Shown here piece by piece: positions 1 through 6,052 of a DNA stretch of 6,892 nt. Location of the stretch: contig CALGKL010000153.1 of NCBI GenBank assembly GCA_937930495.1, positions 1 through 6,892 on the forward strand, read 5' to 3'. Origin of the DNA: an uncultured Gloeocapsa sp. (lineage in GTDB: Bacteria; Cyanobacteriota; Cyanobacteriia; Cyanobacteriales; Gloeocapsaceae). Made by a program: the position numbers and the translations under genes. The stretch's first letter is position 1, and each line of letters opens with the position of its first letter. Under the pieces are notes generated by a model. That model was not told the DNA's origin, did not search any database, and was given only the letters and a program-made list of their open reading frames with translations.

Positions 1-987
1 AATTACCTAGAAATTGGCGGAGGATCTCCTTTACGTCGCATAACCGAAGCTCAAGGAGAAGCTTTAGCAGAAGTTTTGGCTAATTCCGGTAAAGATGTCA
101 GAGTCTATGTGGGTATGCGTTATTGGCATCCCTATACCGAAGAGGCGATCGCCAAAATCAAAAACGATCAAATCACTAATTTAGTCATCTTGCCATTATA
201 TCCCCAATTTTCCATTAGCACTAGCGGCTCGAGTTTTCGTGTTTTAGAGGAAATGTGGTCAGAAGATCCCAGTTTAGGCAATATAGAATATACCCTAATT
301 CCCTCTTGGTATGATCATCAGGGTTATTTAGAGGCTATGGCTGATTTAATCGCTACAGAATTAGACCAATTTCCTAATCCCGAACAGGTTCAGATTTTTT
401 TTAGTGCCCATGGTGTTCCCCAAAGTTACGTGGAGGAAGCAGGGGATCCCTATCAAAAGGAAATCGAAGAATGTACCCGTTTAATCATGCAAACCTTAAA
501 TCGCCCCAATCCCTATACTCTAGCTTATCAAAGTCGAGTAGGTCCGGTGGAATGGCTTAAACCTTATACCGAAGACGCTTTACGGGAATTAGGGGCTCAA
601 GGAGTTAAAGATCTAGTAGTTGTCCCCATTAGTTTTGTCTCTGAGCATATTGAAACCTTACAAGAAATAGATCTAGAATATCGTGAAATCGCCGTCGCAG
701 CGGGTATAGATAATTTTGTCAGAGTCCCGGCTTTGAATACTAACGCCAAATTTATCAACGCTTTAGGCAATTTGGTTACCGAAGCCTTAAATAAAAAGCC
801 TTGTACCTTTGCTGAAGTTATTAAACCTACTAAAAATATGAAAATGTACCCCCAAGAGCGTTGGCAATGGGGAATGACTACCACTGCTGAGGTTTGGAAT
901 GGTCGTCTAGCGATGATTGGTTTTATCGCCTTATTGATTGAGTTAATCAGTGGTCGTGGTCCTTTGCATTTTGTCGGTATTTTATAA
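1..987 (+). CDS. hemH: Ferrochelatase with C-terminal CAB helix, 5' end cut off by the window
   Basis: Ferrochelatase inserts Fe2+ into protoporphyrin IX to make protoheme, the last step of heme synthesis. The frame is open from base 1 (first residues [18 protein letters not shown]), so the gene begins upstream. 328 residues are present, and cyanobacterial ferrochelatases are usually about 385-390, so roughly 60 are missing. Family marks are [13 protein letters not shown], the catalytic His in FFSAHGVP (His codon at 409-411), and [11 protein letters not shown] with the conserved Glu (codon 652-654) after the second His. After the catalytic domain and a linker, codons from about 886 encode [13 protein letters not shown] followed by a hydrophobic stretch. 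This is a single CAB/HLIP-like transmembrane helix, found on ferrochelatases of cyanobacteria and plastids and thought to link the enzyme to thylakoid membranes and chlorophyll metabolism. Its stop lies 2 nt from the stop of the convergent small gene at 990-1154. The identification is very secure. Confidence 0.97.
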   Translation, partial: NYLEIGGGSPLRRITEAQGEALAEVLANSGKDVRVYVGMRYWHPYTEEAIAKIKNDQITNLVILPLYPQFSISTSGSSFRVLEEMWSEDPSLGNIEYTLIPSWYDHQGYLEAMADLIATELDQFPNPEQVQIFFSAHGVPQSYVEEAGDPYQKEIEECTRLIMQTLNRPNPYTLAYQSRVGPVEWLKPYTEDALRELGAQGVKDLVVVPISFVSEHIETLQEIDLEYREIAVAAGIDNFVRVPALNTNAKFINALGNLVTEALNKKPCTFAEVIKPTKNMKMYPQERWQWGMTTTAEVWNGRLAMIGFIALLIELISGRGPLHFVGIL

Positions 988-989
988 TT

Positions 990-1154
990 TTAATCATCAA
1001 AGCACCAAACCACGAAGGAAAGGATAATGACACCTACAATTACCCAAAAACCCTGACCAATCCATTTCAGAATCAGAGAAGGAGTAAAAACAACTAGTAG
1101 GTGGGTTATCCAGTTGATGCTGATAATTATCACAAAGAGAATGATTAGTCCCAT
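990..1154 (-). CDS. Small two-helix membrane protein of unknown function (54 aa)
   Basis: I do not recognise this gene. The minus strand reads from ATG (1154-1152) to TAA (992-990), giving 54 residues starting [20 protein letters not shown] and ending VVWCFDD. There are two hydrophobic segments, about residues 2-23 and 31-52, separated by a short turn with Pro25 and Lys30. It has four Trp and almost no charge before the final Asp-Asp, which looks like a helical hairpin in the membrane. An in-frame TAG (1160-1158) lies two codons upstream, so this ATG is the earliest start. A GGGAGG motif (1171-1166) lies 11 nt upstream, slightly far but plausible as a ribosome binding site. The ORF fills the hemH-maf gap almost exactly, ending 2 nt from the hemH stop and starting 5 nt from the maf ATG. 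Gene finders often miss ORFs this short. A chance ORF in AT-rich DNA can also look hydrophobic, so conservation would have to confirm it. Confidence 0.68.
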   Translation of the reverse strand: MGLIILFVIIISINWITHLLVVFTPSLILKWIGQGFWVIVGVIILSFVVWCFDD

Positions 1155-1159
1155 TGTCT

Positions 1160-1750
1160 ATGCAACCTCCCAAATTTGTCTTGGCTTCTGCTTCCCCCGC
1201 TCGTCAACGATTATTACAAGCTGTTGGGATTAATCCTATCATCTGTAAAAGTGGGTTTGATGAGTCTACAATCAATGAGAGTGATCCAGTCAAATTAGTT
1301 GAGACTCTAGCTCAATGCAAAGCACAAATAGTCGCTAAACAATTTACCGATGCTTTAGTCTTAGGATGTGATTCCTTGTTATTACTAGGGGGAAAAGTCT
1401 ACGGTAAACCTGATAGCAAAGCTTCGGCGATCGCACGTTGGCAACAAATGGCTGGTCAACAGGGGACTTTATATACTGGTCATTGTTTAATTTCTCCTCA
1501 AGGAGAACAAGTATTACGCTGTGGTATAACCCAGGTTTATTTTGGGGCGATCACTCTCGACCTTATTCAAGCTTACGTTGATAGCGGTGAACCCCTTAAT
1601 TGTGCTGGTGCTTTTGCTCTTGAGGGTAAAGGAGGTTTACTAGTCGATCGCCTCGAAGGTTGTCATAGTAATGTGATTGGCTTGAGTTTACCTTTATTGA
1701 GGGAAATGCTTCAAGATTTGGGCTATCCTCTTACTCTTTTTTGGGCTTAA
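1160..1750 (+). CDS. maf: Maf/Ham1-fold nucleoside triphosphate pyrophosphatase
   Basis: Maf proteins are cytosolic pyrophosphatases that hydrolyse non-canonical or surplus NTPs to NMP and PPi. They were first described as septum inhibitors. The 196-residue product has the family marks in order: the phosphate loop [13 protein letters not shown] near the N terminus, GFDES (about 32-36), the catalytic Asp in LGCDS (Asp71), GKP with Lys83, TGH (107-109), and [17 protein letters not shown] followed by [12 protein letters not shown]. Length is normal. ATG 1160 is preferred because it puts the phosphate loop at residues 8-19. TTG at 1154 would add two residues and overlap the divergent small gene. 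No Shine-Dalgarno is evident. At the position where E. coli YhdE (dTTP/UTP type) has Gln152 this protein has Glu155, as in YceF (m7GTP type), but it lacks the Trp of YceF's SPWR, so the substrate stays open. Its stop interlocks with that of the convergent ATPase gene. Confidence 0.93.
   Translation: MQPPKFVLASASPARQRLLQAVGINPIICKSGFDESTINESDPVKLVETLAQCKAQIVAKQFTDALVLGCDSLLLLGGKVYGKPDSKASAIARWQQMAGQQGTLYTGHCLISPQGEQVLRCGITQVYFGAITLDLIQAYVDSGEPLNCAGAFALEGKGGLLVDRLEGCHSNVIGLSLPLLREMLQDLGYPLTLFWA
1166..1171 (-). promoter_or_regulatory. Possible Shine-Dalgarno for the 54-residue membrane protein
   Basis: The minus strand reads GGGAGG here, 11 nt before the ATG at 1154-1152. It is the only purine-rich, anti-SD-like motif near that start. 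It lies inside maf codons 3-4 (CCT CCC on the plus strand), so it may be there by chance. Confidence 0.3.
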
Positions 1751-2220
1751 ACCTCTAGTAATTTGCGCATTCTTAAACAGTTTCTTCCCTGAGTAAGACG
1801 TTCTTGTTCTAATTCATCCATTAATTGATCTATAAGATATAAACCTCGTCCCTCTTCTTTATCTAAAGACTGACACTGTTTGGGATTCAAAGATTGTAGG
1901 TATTCAAACAGGTCAAACGGCTCTCCCTGATCCCAGATAGACATTTCTAAATAGTTATGATAGAGATTAATTTGGATTTCTATAGGAGTACTTGGCGGGA
2001 GATTGTGATGAGCGTGACGCACAATGTTAGTAAAAGCCTCTATTAGGGCTACCTGACATTGCCAGTAGATTTTTTCTGGTATTAGAGGTTTGAGGTTTGA
2101 TTCTAACCATTGTAACACTGTCGTTGCCCCATTCAAATCCGTCCTCTGTTGCAGGCGGAATTGTCTGTATAATTGCTCTTTGCCCCTGGAGGTAATTGTC
2201 TTTTTTTTAGTATGCGCCAC
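1747..2220 (-). CDS. RsbW/SpoIIAB-like anti-sigma factor ATPase (Ser/Thr kinase)
   Basis: This is a 157-residue GHKL-fold protein of the anti-sigma regulatory factor class (HATPase_c_2). Such proteins phosphorylate a Ser/Thr in a partner STAS-domain protein and may also bind a sigma factor or another target. The ATP-binding boxes are clear: an N box [15 protein letters not shown] (Glu61, Asn65, His69), a G1 box WDQGEPFD (Asp97, Gly99) and a G2 box [16 protein letters not shown] (about 122-137). There is no membrane segment or sensor domain, so it is probably soluble. The only useful start is GTG (2220-2218). The next Met is far inside the domain. The start overlaps the last 14 nt of the upstream STAS-transferase gene, which points to translational coupling and suggests that the fused STAS domain is its substrate. 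No sigma factor or PP2C phosphatase lies in the window. The stop shares the bases TTAA with the maf stop. Confidence 0.88.
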   Translation of the reverse strand: MAHTKKKTITSRGKEQLYRQFRLQQRTDLNGATTVLQWLESNLKPLIPEKIYWQCQVALIEAFTNIVRHAHHNLPPSTPIEIQINLYHNYLEMSIWDQGEPFDLFEYLQSLNPKQCQSLDKEEGRGLYLIDQLMDELEQERLTQGRNCLRMRKLLEV

Positions 2221-3217
2221 TGTTTTTTCGGAATAGAATCAACACTGTACTAATGATTAATTTGAGATCGTAAAGTAGACTCCAGTTGTGCTGATAATCT
2301 AAGTCTAACTTAATTACCTCTTCAAATGTACGTATAGTTGACCTACCTTTGACCTGCCATTCTCCTGTCATTCCTGGTTTCACGTTTAATCGTTGCCATT
2401 CAGGTACCTCATATTGTTCCACTTCATCCGGTGTAGGTGGTCTGGTGCCAACTAAGCTCATTTCTCCTTTGAGAACGTTCCAGAATTGGGGTAGTTCGTC
2501 TAAACTAGTTTTACGTAGCCAACGACCGACTTTGGTGATCCGAGGATCGTTTTCACTTTTAAACATTTTAGTGTCTTTGAGATTATTAAGAGCTAAGACT
2601 TCCGCTTTATACTTTTCCGCATCTGCTTTCATAGACCGGAATTTCCAGATGTAAAACTTTTTCCCTAACCAACCACAGCGTACTTGTTTAAAAAATATTG
2701 GTCCGGGACTATCTAATTTAATAGCGATCGCTATGGGTATTAATAATATCCCTGTAATTGCTAGCCCTACAATACTACCAATTATATCTATAAAGCGTTT
2801 AATCCAGGAGCGCACGGAAGGGTGAGTTTCTGGTAAATCTTGATTAGGGGTATTTTTCTGATTATTTTCTTCTGTAATAGCAGCAGGTTGAATTGCTAAT
2901 CTTTGGGCTAAACCCGTTAGGCTTAGTACTCCTAGTACTGATGTACCGACGTTAACTAAAACCAGTTCGATATTTTTAACGATTGTCGCTTTGAGTAAAT
3001 GAACTAGAGAGCCAACGGCACTACTATCAATAAAGTTAGTTTGTTGACAATCGAGAACGATTTTTTTGAGGGAATCTTGTTGAATAATTTCATCACAGGT
3101 TGTTTTAAAGGCGATCGCTTCCACAACACTTAAGCGCACGGGTAAAGTAATGATGGCGACTTGGTGGTCATCAGAATAGCCAATTGTAAACTTAGGGGGA
3201 GTCATTGGGGTAGTCAT
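2207..3217 (-). CDS. STAS domain fused to a membrane phosphoglycosyl transferase (Bac_transf)
   Basis: The 336-residue product has two parts. Residues 10-112 form a STAS (anti-sigma antagonist) domain with KKIVLDCQQTNFIDSSAVGS. Ser66 matches the Ser phosphorylated in SpoIIAA/RsbV proteins. After a polar Gln/Asn/Pro-rich linker (113-137), residues 139-336 are a polyprenyl-phosphate hexose-1-phosphate transferase of the WcaJ/ExoY/PglC type. It has a membrane helix (about 143-167), SPGPIFFKQVR, KFYIWKFRSM, the catalytic Asp-Glu dyad in SLDELPQFWNVLKGEMSLVG (240-241), GTRP, and KPGMTGEWQVKGRS. These enzymes load the first sugar phosphate onto undecaprenyl phosphate at the inner face of the plasma membrane, starting exopolysaccharide or O-antigen-like glycans. 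The usual N-terminal membrane part of long family members is replaced by STAS. ATG 3217 is chosen. GTG 3223 and ATG 3205 are alternatives, and none has a clear ribosome site. It overlaps the kinase gene by 14 nt. Sugar and acceptor are not readable. Confidence 0.93.
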   Translation of the reverse strand: MTTPMTPPKFTIGYSDDHQVAIITLPVRLSVVEAIAFKTTCDEIIQQDSLKKIVLDCQQTNFIDSSAVGSLVHLLKATIVKNIELVLVNVGTSVLGVLSLTGLAQRLAIQPAAITEENNQKNTPNQDLPETHPSVRSWIKRFIDIIGSIVGLAITGILLIPIAIAIKLDSPGPIFFKQVRCGWLGKKFYIWKFRSMKADAEKYKAEVLALNNLKDTKMFKSENDPRITKVGRWLRKTSLDELPQFWNVLKGEMSLVGTRPPTPDEVEQYEVPEWQRLNVKPGMTGEWQVKGRSTIRTFEEVIKLDLDYQHNWSLLYDLKLIISTVLILFRKNSGAY

Positions 3218-3308
3218 TATCACTTTGACATTTATTTCTATTACTCTTGCTTTGCTTTAAGAGAATCTCAAGCCTAAGACTAGGTCAATGTTAACATAAC
3301 CTTATTAC

Positions 3309-4073
3309 TTAAGGAATTAAAAAGCGTAAGGCTAGTCCAGCTATTCCCTGAAATAAACTCAGATAATCAGGTCCTGGATCTTGTAATTCTGTTGAAGCGC
3401 GAGCTGTTTCCATGGCTTGAATAACCTGCATTGCTGTTTCATAACCTTTGGTATTTTCCTGTTGTTGATATAATTGAGCGGCGATTAAGGCGTCTTGATT
3501 GGCTTGTGATTCTTTACCTAGATAATAGTAGGCTAGCGATCGCCCTAGATAAGCCGAAGGCAAATTAGGATTAAGACTCAAAGCCCGATTAAAATTATCG
3601 ATCGCCTTTTGATAATTGCCTCGTTGAGACTCAGCTAAGGCCCAGGTTTGAAATTGTTCTACAGTAGCTGCATAAGTTGGTATTCCCACGGCTCCTTCCA
3701 CATAAGCCGTGGTTAAACTTGTTCGAGCCAGATTAGAATTATAGAGATAGGCTTTACGTAGATCAGCACCCTCTAGATCAGCACCGCTAAGATTAGCGTT
3801 AGTCAAATTAGCTCCATATAAAGAAGCTCCCCTTAAAGAAGCTCCACTCAAATCAGCATTGCTCAGATTAGCTTGACTCAGATTCGCATTGCTCAAATCA
3901 GCACCTCTTAGGTCTGCTCCGGCTAAATTACTCATCACTAAACCCGAGCCACTCAAATCACAATTAGGACATTGTTTAGTAGATAACAATTGACTCAGAT
4001 GGGTTAAGTTTTCCGCTAGTACTCCCATAGGGATACTCAACGAGATTACCGTTAATAATAGGGTTTTTTTCAT
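3309..4073 (-). CDS. Exported pentapeptide-repeat protein with C-terminal TPRs
   Basis: The 254-residue product starts with a Sec-type signal peptide, MKKTLLLTVISLSIPMGVLA, with a likely cut after VLA, so it probably acts in the periplasm or thylakoid lumen. A CPNC motif (35-38) opens a run of pentapeptide repeats of the A(D/N)LxX type to about residue 128, a right-handed beta-helix. Residues about 137-204 hold TPR-like helices (YQKAIDNFNRALSLNPN, then SAYLGRSLAYYYLGKESQA). A short hydrophobic tail, LSLFQGIAGLALRFLIP, ends the protein. Such proteins are common in cyanobacteria and are mostly of unknown function. An in-frame ATG at 4121 would add 16 charged residues before the signal peptide. 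ATG 4073 is preferred because a TATGAT -10-like box lies between the two and AAGG sits 9 nt upstream. It lies 91 nt upstream of the STAS-transferase gene on the same strand and could head that operon. Confidence 0.88.
   Translation of the reverse strand: MKKTLLLTVISLSIPMGVLAENLTHLSQLLSTKQCPNCDLSGSGLVMSNLAGADLRGADLSNANLSQANLSNADLSGASLRGASLYGANLTNANLSGADLEGADLRKAYLYNSNLARTSLTTAYVEGAVGIPTYAATVEQFQTWALAESQRGNYQKAIDNFNRALSLNPNLPSAYLGRSLAYYYLGKESQANQDALIAAQLYQQQENTKGYETAMQVIQAMETARASTELQDPGPDYLSLFQGIAGLALRFLIP
3735..3959 (-). repeat. 15-bp periodic coding repeat (pentapeptide array)
   Basis: About 15 tandem 15-bp units encode degenerate pentapeptides such as ADLRG, ADLSN, ANLSQ, ANLSN, ADLSG and ASLRG inside the exported protein gene. 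On the plus strand the units look like variants of gctcaaatcagcatt. This is coding periodicity, so no separate DNA element is implied. Confidence 0.85.
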
Positions 4074-4103
4074 CTGTCCTGGCCTTAAGCTTTTCCTTCT
4101 AGT

Positions 4104-4132
4104 ATCATAGCTTATCACCATTGTGTCATTAA
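4104..4132 (-). promoter_or_regulatory. Possible promoter of the pentapeptide-repeat gene
   Basis: The minus strand has TATGAT (4109-4104), one base from the -10 consensus, with a weak TTAATG (4132-4127) 17 nt upstream. Transcription would start near 4097 and give a leader of about 24 nt before ATG 4073. This would leave ATG 4121 outside the mRNA. The -35 matches only 3 of 6 bases, so the call rests on the -10 box. Confidence 0.4.
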
Positions 4133-4159
4133 CTTTACATTATTTTACAAAAATTTAGT

Positions 4160-4165
4160 TATAAT
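4160..4165 (+). promoter_or_regulatory. Possible -10 box of the cupin gene
   Basis: A perfect TATAAT lies 26 nt before the ATG at 4192 in the divergent gap. TTTACA (4134-4139) is a good -35 sequence, but the spacer is 20 bp, longer than usual. A promoter relying on an activator or another sigma factor is possible. The AT-rich background makes a chance match easy. Confidence 0.4.
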
Positions 4166-4191
4166 TAAAACATAGAATTAAACTAAAAATT

Positions 4192-4620
4192 ATGGGACTA
4201 AAGCAAAAAATAAGCATACGTTCTCTAGAAGCGTTTGAAACAGGTAAAGCACGTTTTTACACACCCCAATCTAGTGACGAAACGATGTTAGTCAATATTA
4301 GTCCAGGGGTGGTTGAGGATTTATTCGTCCATCATTTTCAAACGGATCAATTATTAGTGGTAAAAGGAAATTTAACTATAGTAATTCTCTCTAACCGTCA
4401 ATACGAATATATACATCTGAGAGAAGATAATCCCCAAATTCTGATTATTCCTCCAGGTATACCCCATGGGGCGATCAATTATAGTACGGAAAATTGTTTA
4501 GTGGTTAATGCAGTTAGACGACATGGTCAACCCTGTGCTAAAGACTATCAACCGCTCAAACCTCCCTTCCCCTACGATCTAAACAAAGCGAGTCAAAAAC
4601 TAGTACAATCAAGATATTAG
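4192..4620 (+). CDS. Small single-domain cupin protein (RmlC-like fold), function unknown
   Basis: The 142-residue product looks like one cupin barrel. VEDLFVHHFQTDQLLVVKGN (41-60) resembles cupin motif 1, with His47/His48, Gln50 and a Gly59 turn. ILIIPPGIPHGAIN (83-96) resembles motif 2, with the PPGIPH loop and His92. The spacing resembles dTDP-4-keto-6-deoxysugar epimerases (RmlC/WxcM-like), but those with RmlC activity are about 180 residues and have a His/Asp catalytic pair not evident here. Metal binding or sugar-nucleotide binding is therefore only possible. No signal peptide or membrane helix is visible, so it is probably cytosolic. ATG 4192 is the natural start, with a TATAAT 26 nt upstream and no Shine-Dalgarno. 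It diverges from the pentapeptide-repeat gene and is followed 34 nt later by the response regulator with no visible terminator, so the two may share a transcript. The fold is fairly sure and the role unknown. Confidence 0.75.
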   Translation: MGLKQKISIRSLEAFETGKARFYTPQSSDETMLVNISPGVVEDLFVHHFQTDQLLVVKGNLTIVILSNRQYEYIHLREDNPQILIIPPGIPHGAINYSTENCLVVNAVRRHGQPCAKDYQPLKPPFPYDLNKASQKLVQSRY

Positions 4621-4654
4621 TTAAACACCCGACAGCCTTAATCTAAACAGAAGT

Positions 4655-5305
4655 ATGGCACTGCTTATCCTAATTGTCGATGATGAACCAGGAATACGTT
4701 TAGCGATCAGCGATTATTTAGAATTAGCTGGCTACTCGGTAATTAGTGCTAAAAACGTCCAAGAAGCGTTGTTGATGTTAAAAACCTATCATCCCCATTT
4801 ATTGATTTCTGATATTAAAATGCCCGGAAAAGACGGTTATGACTTAGTTAAAGAAATACGTCAACGTCCAGAATATAGATTACTTCCGGTGATCTTTTTA
4901 ACAGAGCGTAATAGTACACAAGAAAGAATATATGGATATAAAGTAGGTTGTGATGTCTACTTACCCAAACCCTTTGAATTAGAAGAACTAGAAGCAATAG
5001 TACGCAACCTCCTGGAGAGGGCACAGATGGTCCAGGTAGAGTGGCAATTTGAAAAGAAAGAACATTTGGACAAATTAACTAATAAACCTCTGAAAAAACC
5101 CGAAAGCAATTTAGCTTTAACACCAAGAGAAGAAGAGGTATTAAACTTATTAACCTTGGGGTTATCCAATATAGATATAGCCAAACAATTACATTTAAGT
5201 CCTCGCACGATCGAAAAATACGTCAGCAATTTATTTAGAAAAAGCGAAACGAATAATCGCACAGAATTAGTCCGTTTTGCTTTAGAAAATCAATTAGTCA
5301 ACTAG
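4655..5305 (+). CDS. ycf29: Ycf29/NarL-like response regulator (REC + LuxR HTH)
   Basis: This 216-residue two-domain regulator starts with a receiver (about 4-120): acidic pocket DDE (9-11), phospho-acceptor Asp53 in LLISDIKMPGKDGYDL, switch Thr83 in FLTERN, and Lys105 in LPKPF. A linker rich in Lys and Glu (about 125-152) leads to a LuxR/NarL-type helix-turn-helix: LTPREEEVLNLLTLGLSNID, then a recognition region LSPRTIEKYVSNLFRKSETN, ending NRTELVRFALEN. The EKYVSxLFxK and RTELVRF strings and GYKVGCDVYLPKPF resemble the plastid-encoded Ycf29 (TctD-like) regulator of red algae and its cyanobacterial relatives, from memory. Its regulon is not known to me. No histidine kinase is nearby, so its partner is elsewhere. 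It starts 34 nt after the cupin gene, and its last 12 nt overlap the end of the convergent hydrolase gene. The domain call is very secure and the ycf29 name moderately so. Confidence 0.9.
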   Translation: MALLILIVDDEPGIRLAISDYLELAGYSVISAKNVQEALLMLKTYHPHLLISDIKMPGKDGYDLVKEIRQRPEYRLLPVIFLTERNSTQERIYGYKVGCDVYLPKPFELEELEAIVRNLLERAQMVQVEWQFEKKEHLDKLTNKPLKKPESNLALTPREEEVLNLLTLGLSNIDIAKQLHLSPRTIEKYVSNLFRKSETNNRTELVRFALENQLVN

Positions 5306-6052
5306 TAATTCAGCTAAATTAACCGGTTGTTCCAATAAACAAGCATGACCACTATGAGGAAGTATGCGTAATTGAGCATGAGGTAATTGTTGTTGGAGAT
5401 AGAGAGACTCCTGTACCGAGGGTAAAAGGCGATCGCGAGCCGCGGCAATAAGTAAGACAGAAGTAGTGCAAGAGTTCAATTGTTCAGGTAAAAGAGCAAA
5501 ATCCCGTAAAAGAGAAAGACGCCAACTGACAATGTCTCCAGGGATACTCTGAATCGCGTTTAACAAAGCTTGGCGATCGCTTGGGCTAATCTGATCTACA
5601 GAAGCCAACCAAGGTAGAAAAGCCAAATTAGAATAAGCAGAGATAAAAGAAGGAATCAAAGGAGTAAGAGGGATTCCCCAACTCAACCAGGGACATTTAG
5701 GAAAACTCGAAGCAGAATTAACTAGGATCAATCGTTTTAAGACCTTAGGGATAGTGACACCTACTAACAAAGCTAGACAAGCACCAAAAGATTCCCCACA
5801 CAGATAGATATCAGGATTATTAAGCTGTCTCGATTCAACCTCTATTAAGCGAATCACCCTCTGAGTCATAGTTTCCCAATCACTGCGATCGTCTTGGGGA
5901 ATAGTCAGACAACGAAGATTAAAAAACCTTTGCAATTCCTGGACTTGTTTACGCAATAATTGACCAGTACCATCCATACCGGGTAAAAAAAACAATAAAG
6001 GTAAATCAGGCCGATCAATAATGGGAGAAAAGAAACGAAAACCCTTACTCAT
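5294..6052 (-). CDS. Alpha/beta hydrolase related to the hydrolase half of plant phytyl ester synthases
   Basis: The 252-residue product has an alpha/beta hydrolase fold. LPLLFFLPGMDGTG (18-30) forms the oxyanion region. The nucleophile elbow is LCGESFGACLALL, with Ser88. The likely acid is Asp207 in AAARDRLLP and the base His236 in PHSGHACLLEQP, so the triad is complete. The LPGMDGTG and GESFGACLAL strings, with RLILVNSASSF between elbow and lid, resemble the N-terminal half of the plant esterase/lipase/thioesterase family (PES1/PES2), which makes phytyl esters and triacylglycerol in plastids. A thioesterase, lipase or acyl-transfer role is inferred. No signal peptide is seen. ATG 6052 forms TAATG with the stop of the acyltransferase gene, so translation is probably coupled. 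An in-frame TTG at 6085 would lengthen the N terminus by 11 residues and is less likely. The 3' end overlaps the response regulator gene by 12 nt. Confidence 0.87.
   Translation of the reverse strand: MSKGFRFFSPIIDRPDLPLLFFLPGMDGTGQLLRKQVQELQRFFNLRCLTIPQDDRSDWETMTQRVIRLIEVESRQLNNPDIYLCGESFGACLALLVGVTIPKVLKRLILVNSASSFPKCPWLSWGIPLTPLIPSFISAYSNLAFLPWLASVDQISPSDRQALLNAIQSIPGDIVSWRLSLLRDFALLPEQLNSCTTSVLLIAAARDRLLPSVQESLYLQQQLPHAQLRILPHSGHACLLEQPVNLAELLVD

Noticed and set aside
597..884. 95-codon minus-strand ORF inside hemH
   Set aside because: It lies wholly antisense to strongly conserved ferrochelatase codons and shows no recognisable domain.
76..987. hemH starting at the in-frame TTG at 76
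   Set aside because: The frame is open to base 1, and the upstream residues ([16 protein letters not shown]) are conserved ferrochelatase sequence, so the gene is cut by the window and does not start at 76.
2201..2208. A8 tract on the minus strand as a programmed frameshift site joining the transferase and kinase
   Set aside because: The transferase stop codon TAA already uses the first bases of the A run, so slippage would come too late to fuse the two products. Ordinary overlap coupling explains the layout.
2349..2654. 101-codon plus-strand ORF inside the transferase gene
   Set aside because: It is a shadow of the conserved phosphoglycosyl transferase domain, with a low-complexity Ser-rich product and no recognisable motif.
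3225..3230. Perfect TTGACA on the plus strand as a -35 box
   Set aside because: No matching -10 lies 15-19 nt downstream, and the strand has no gene to drive here.
3735..3959. Short regular repeats resembling a CRISPR array
   Set aside because: The period is 15 bp with no unique spacers, and every unit reads as a pentapeptide in one open frame.
4957..5262. 101-codon minus-strand ORF inside the response regulator gene
   Set aside because: It is antisense to the conserved REC and HTH codons, and its Ser/Leu-rich product is typical of shadow frames.
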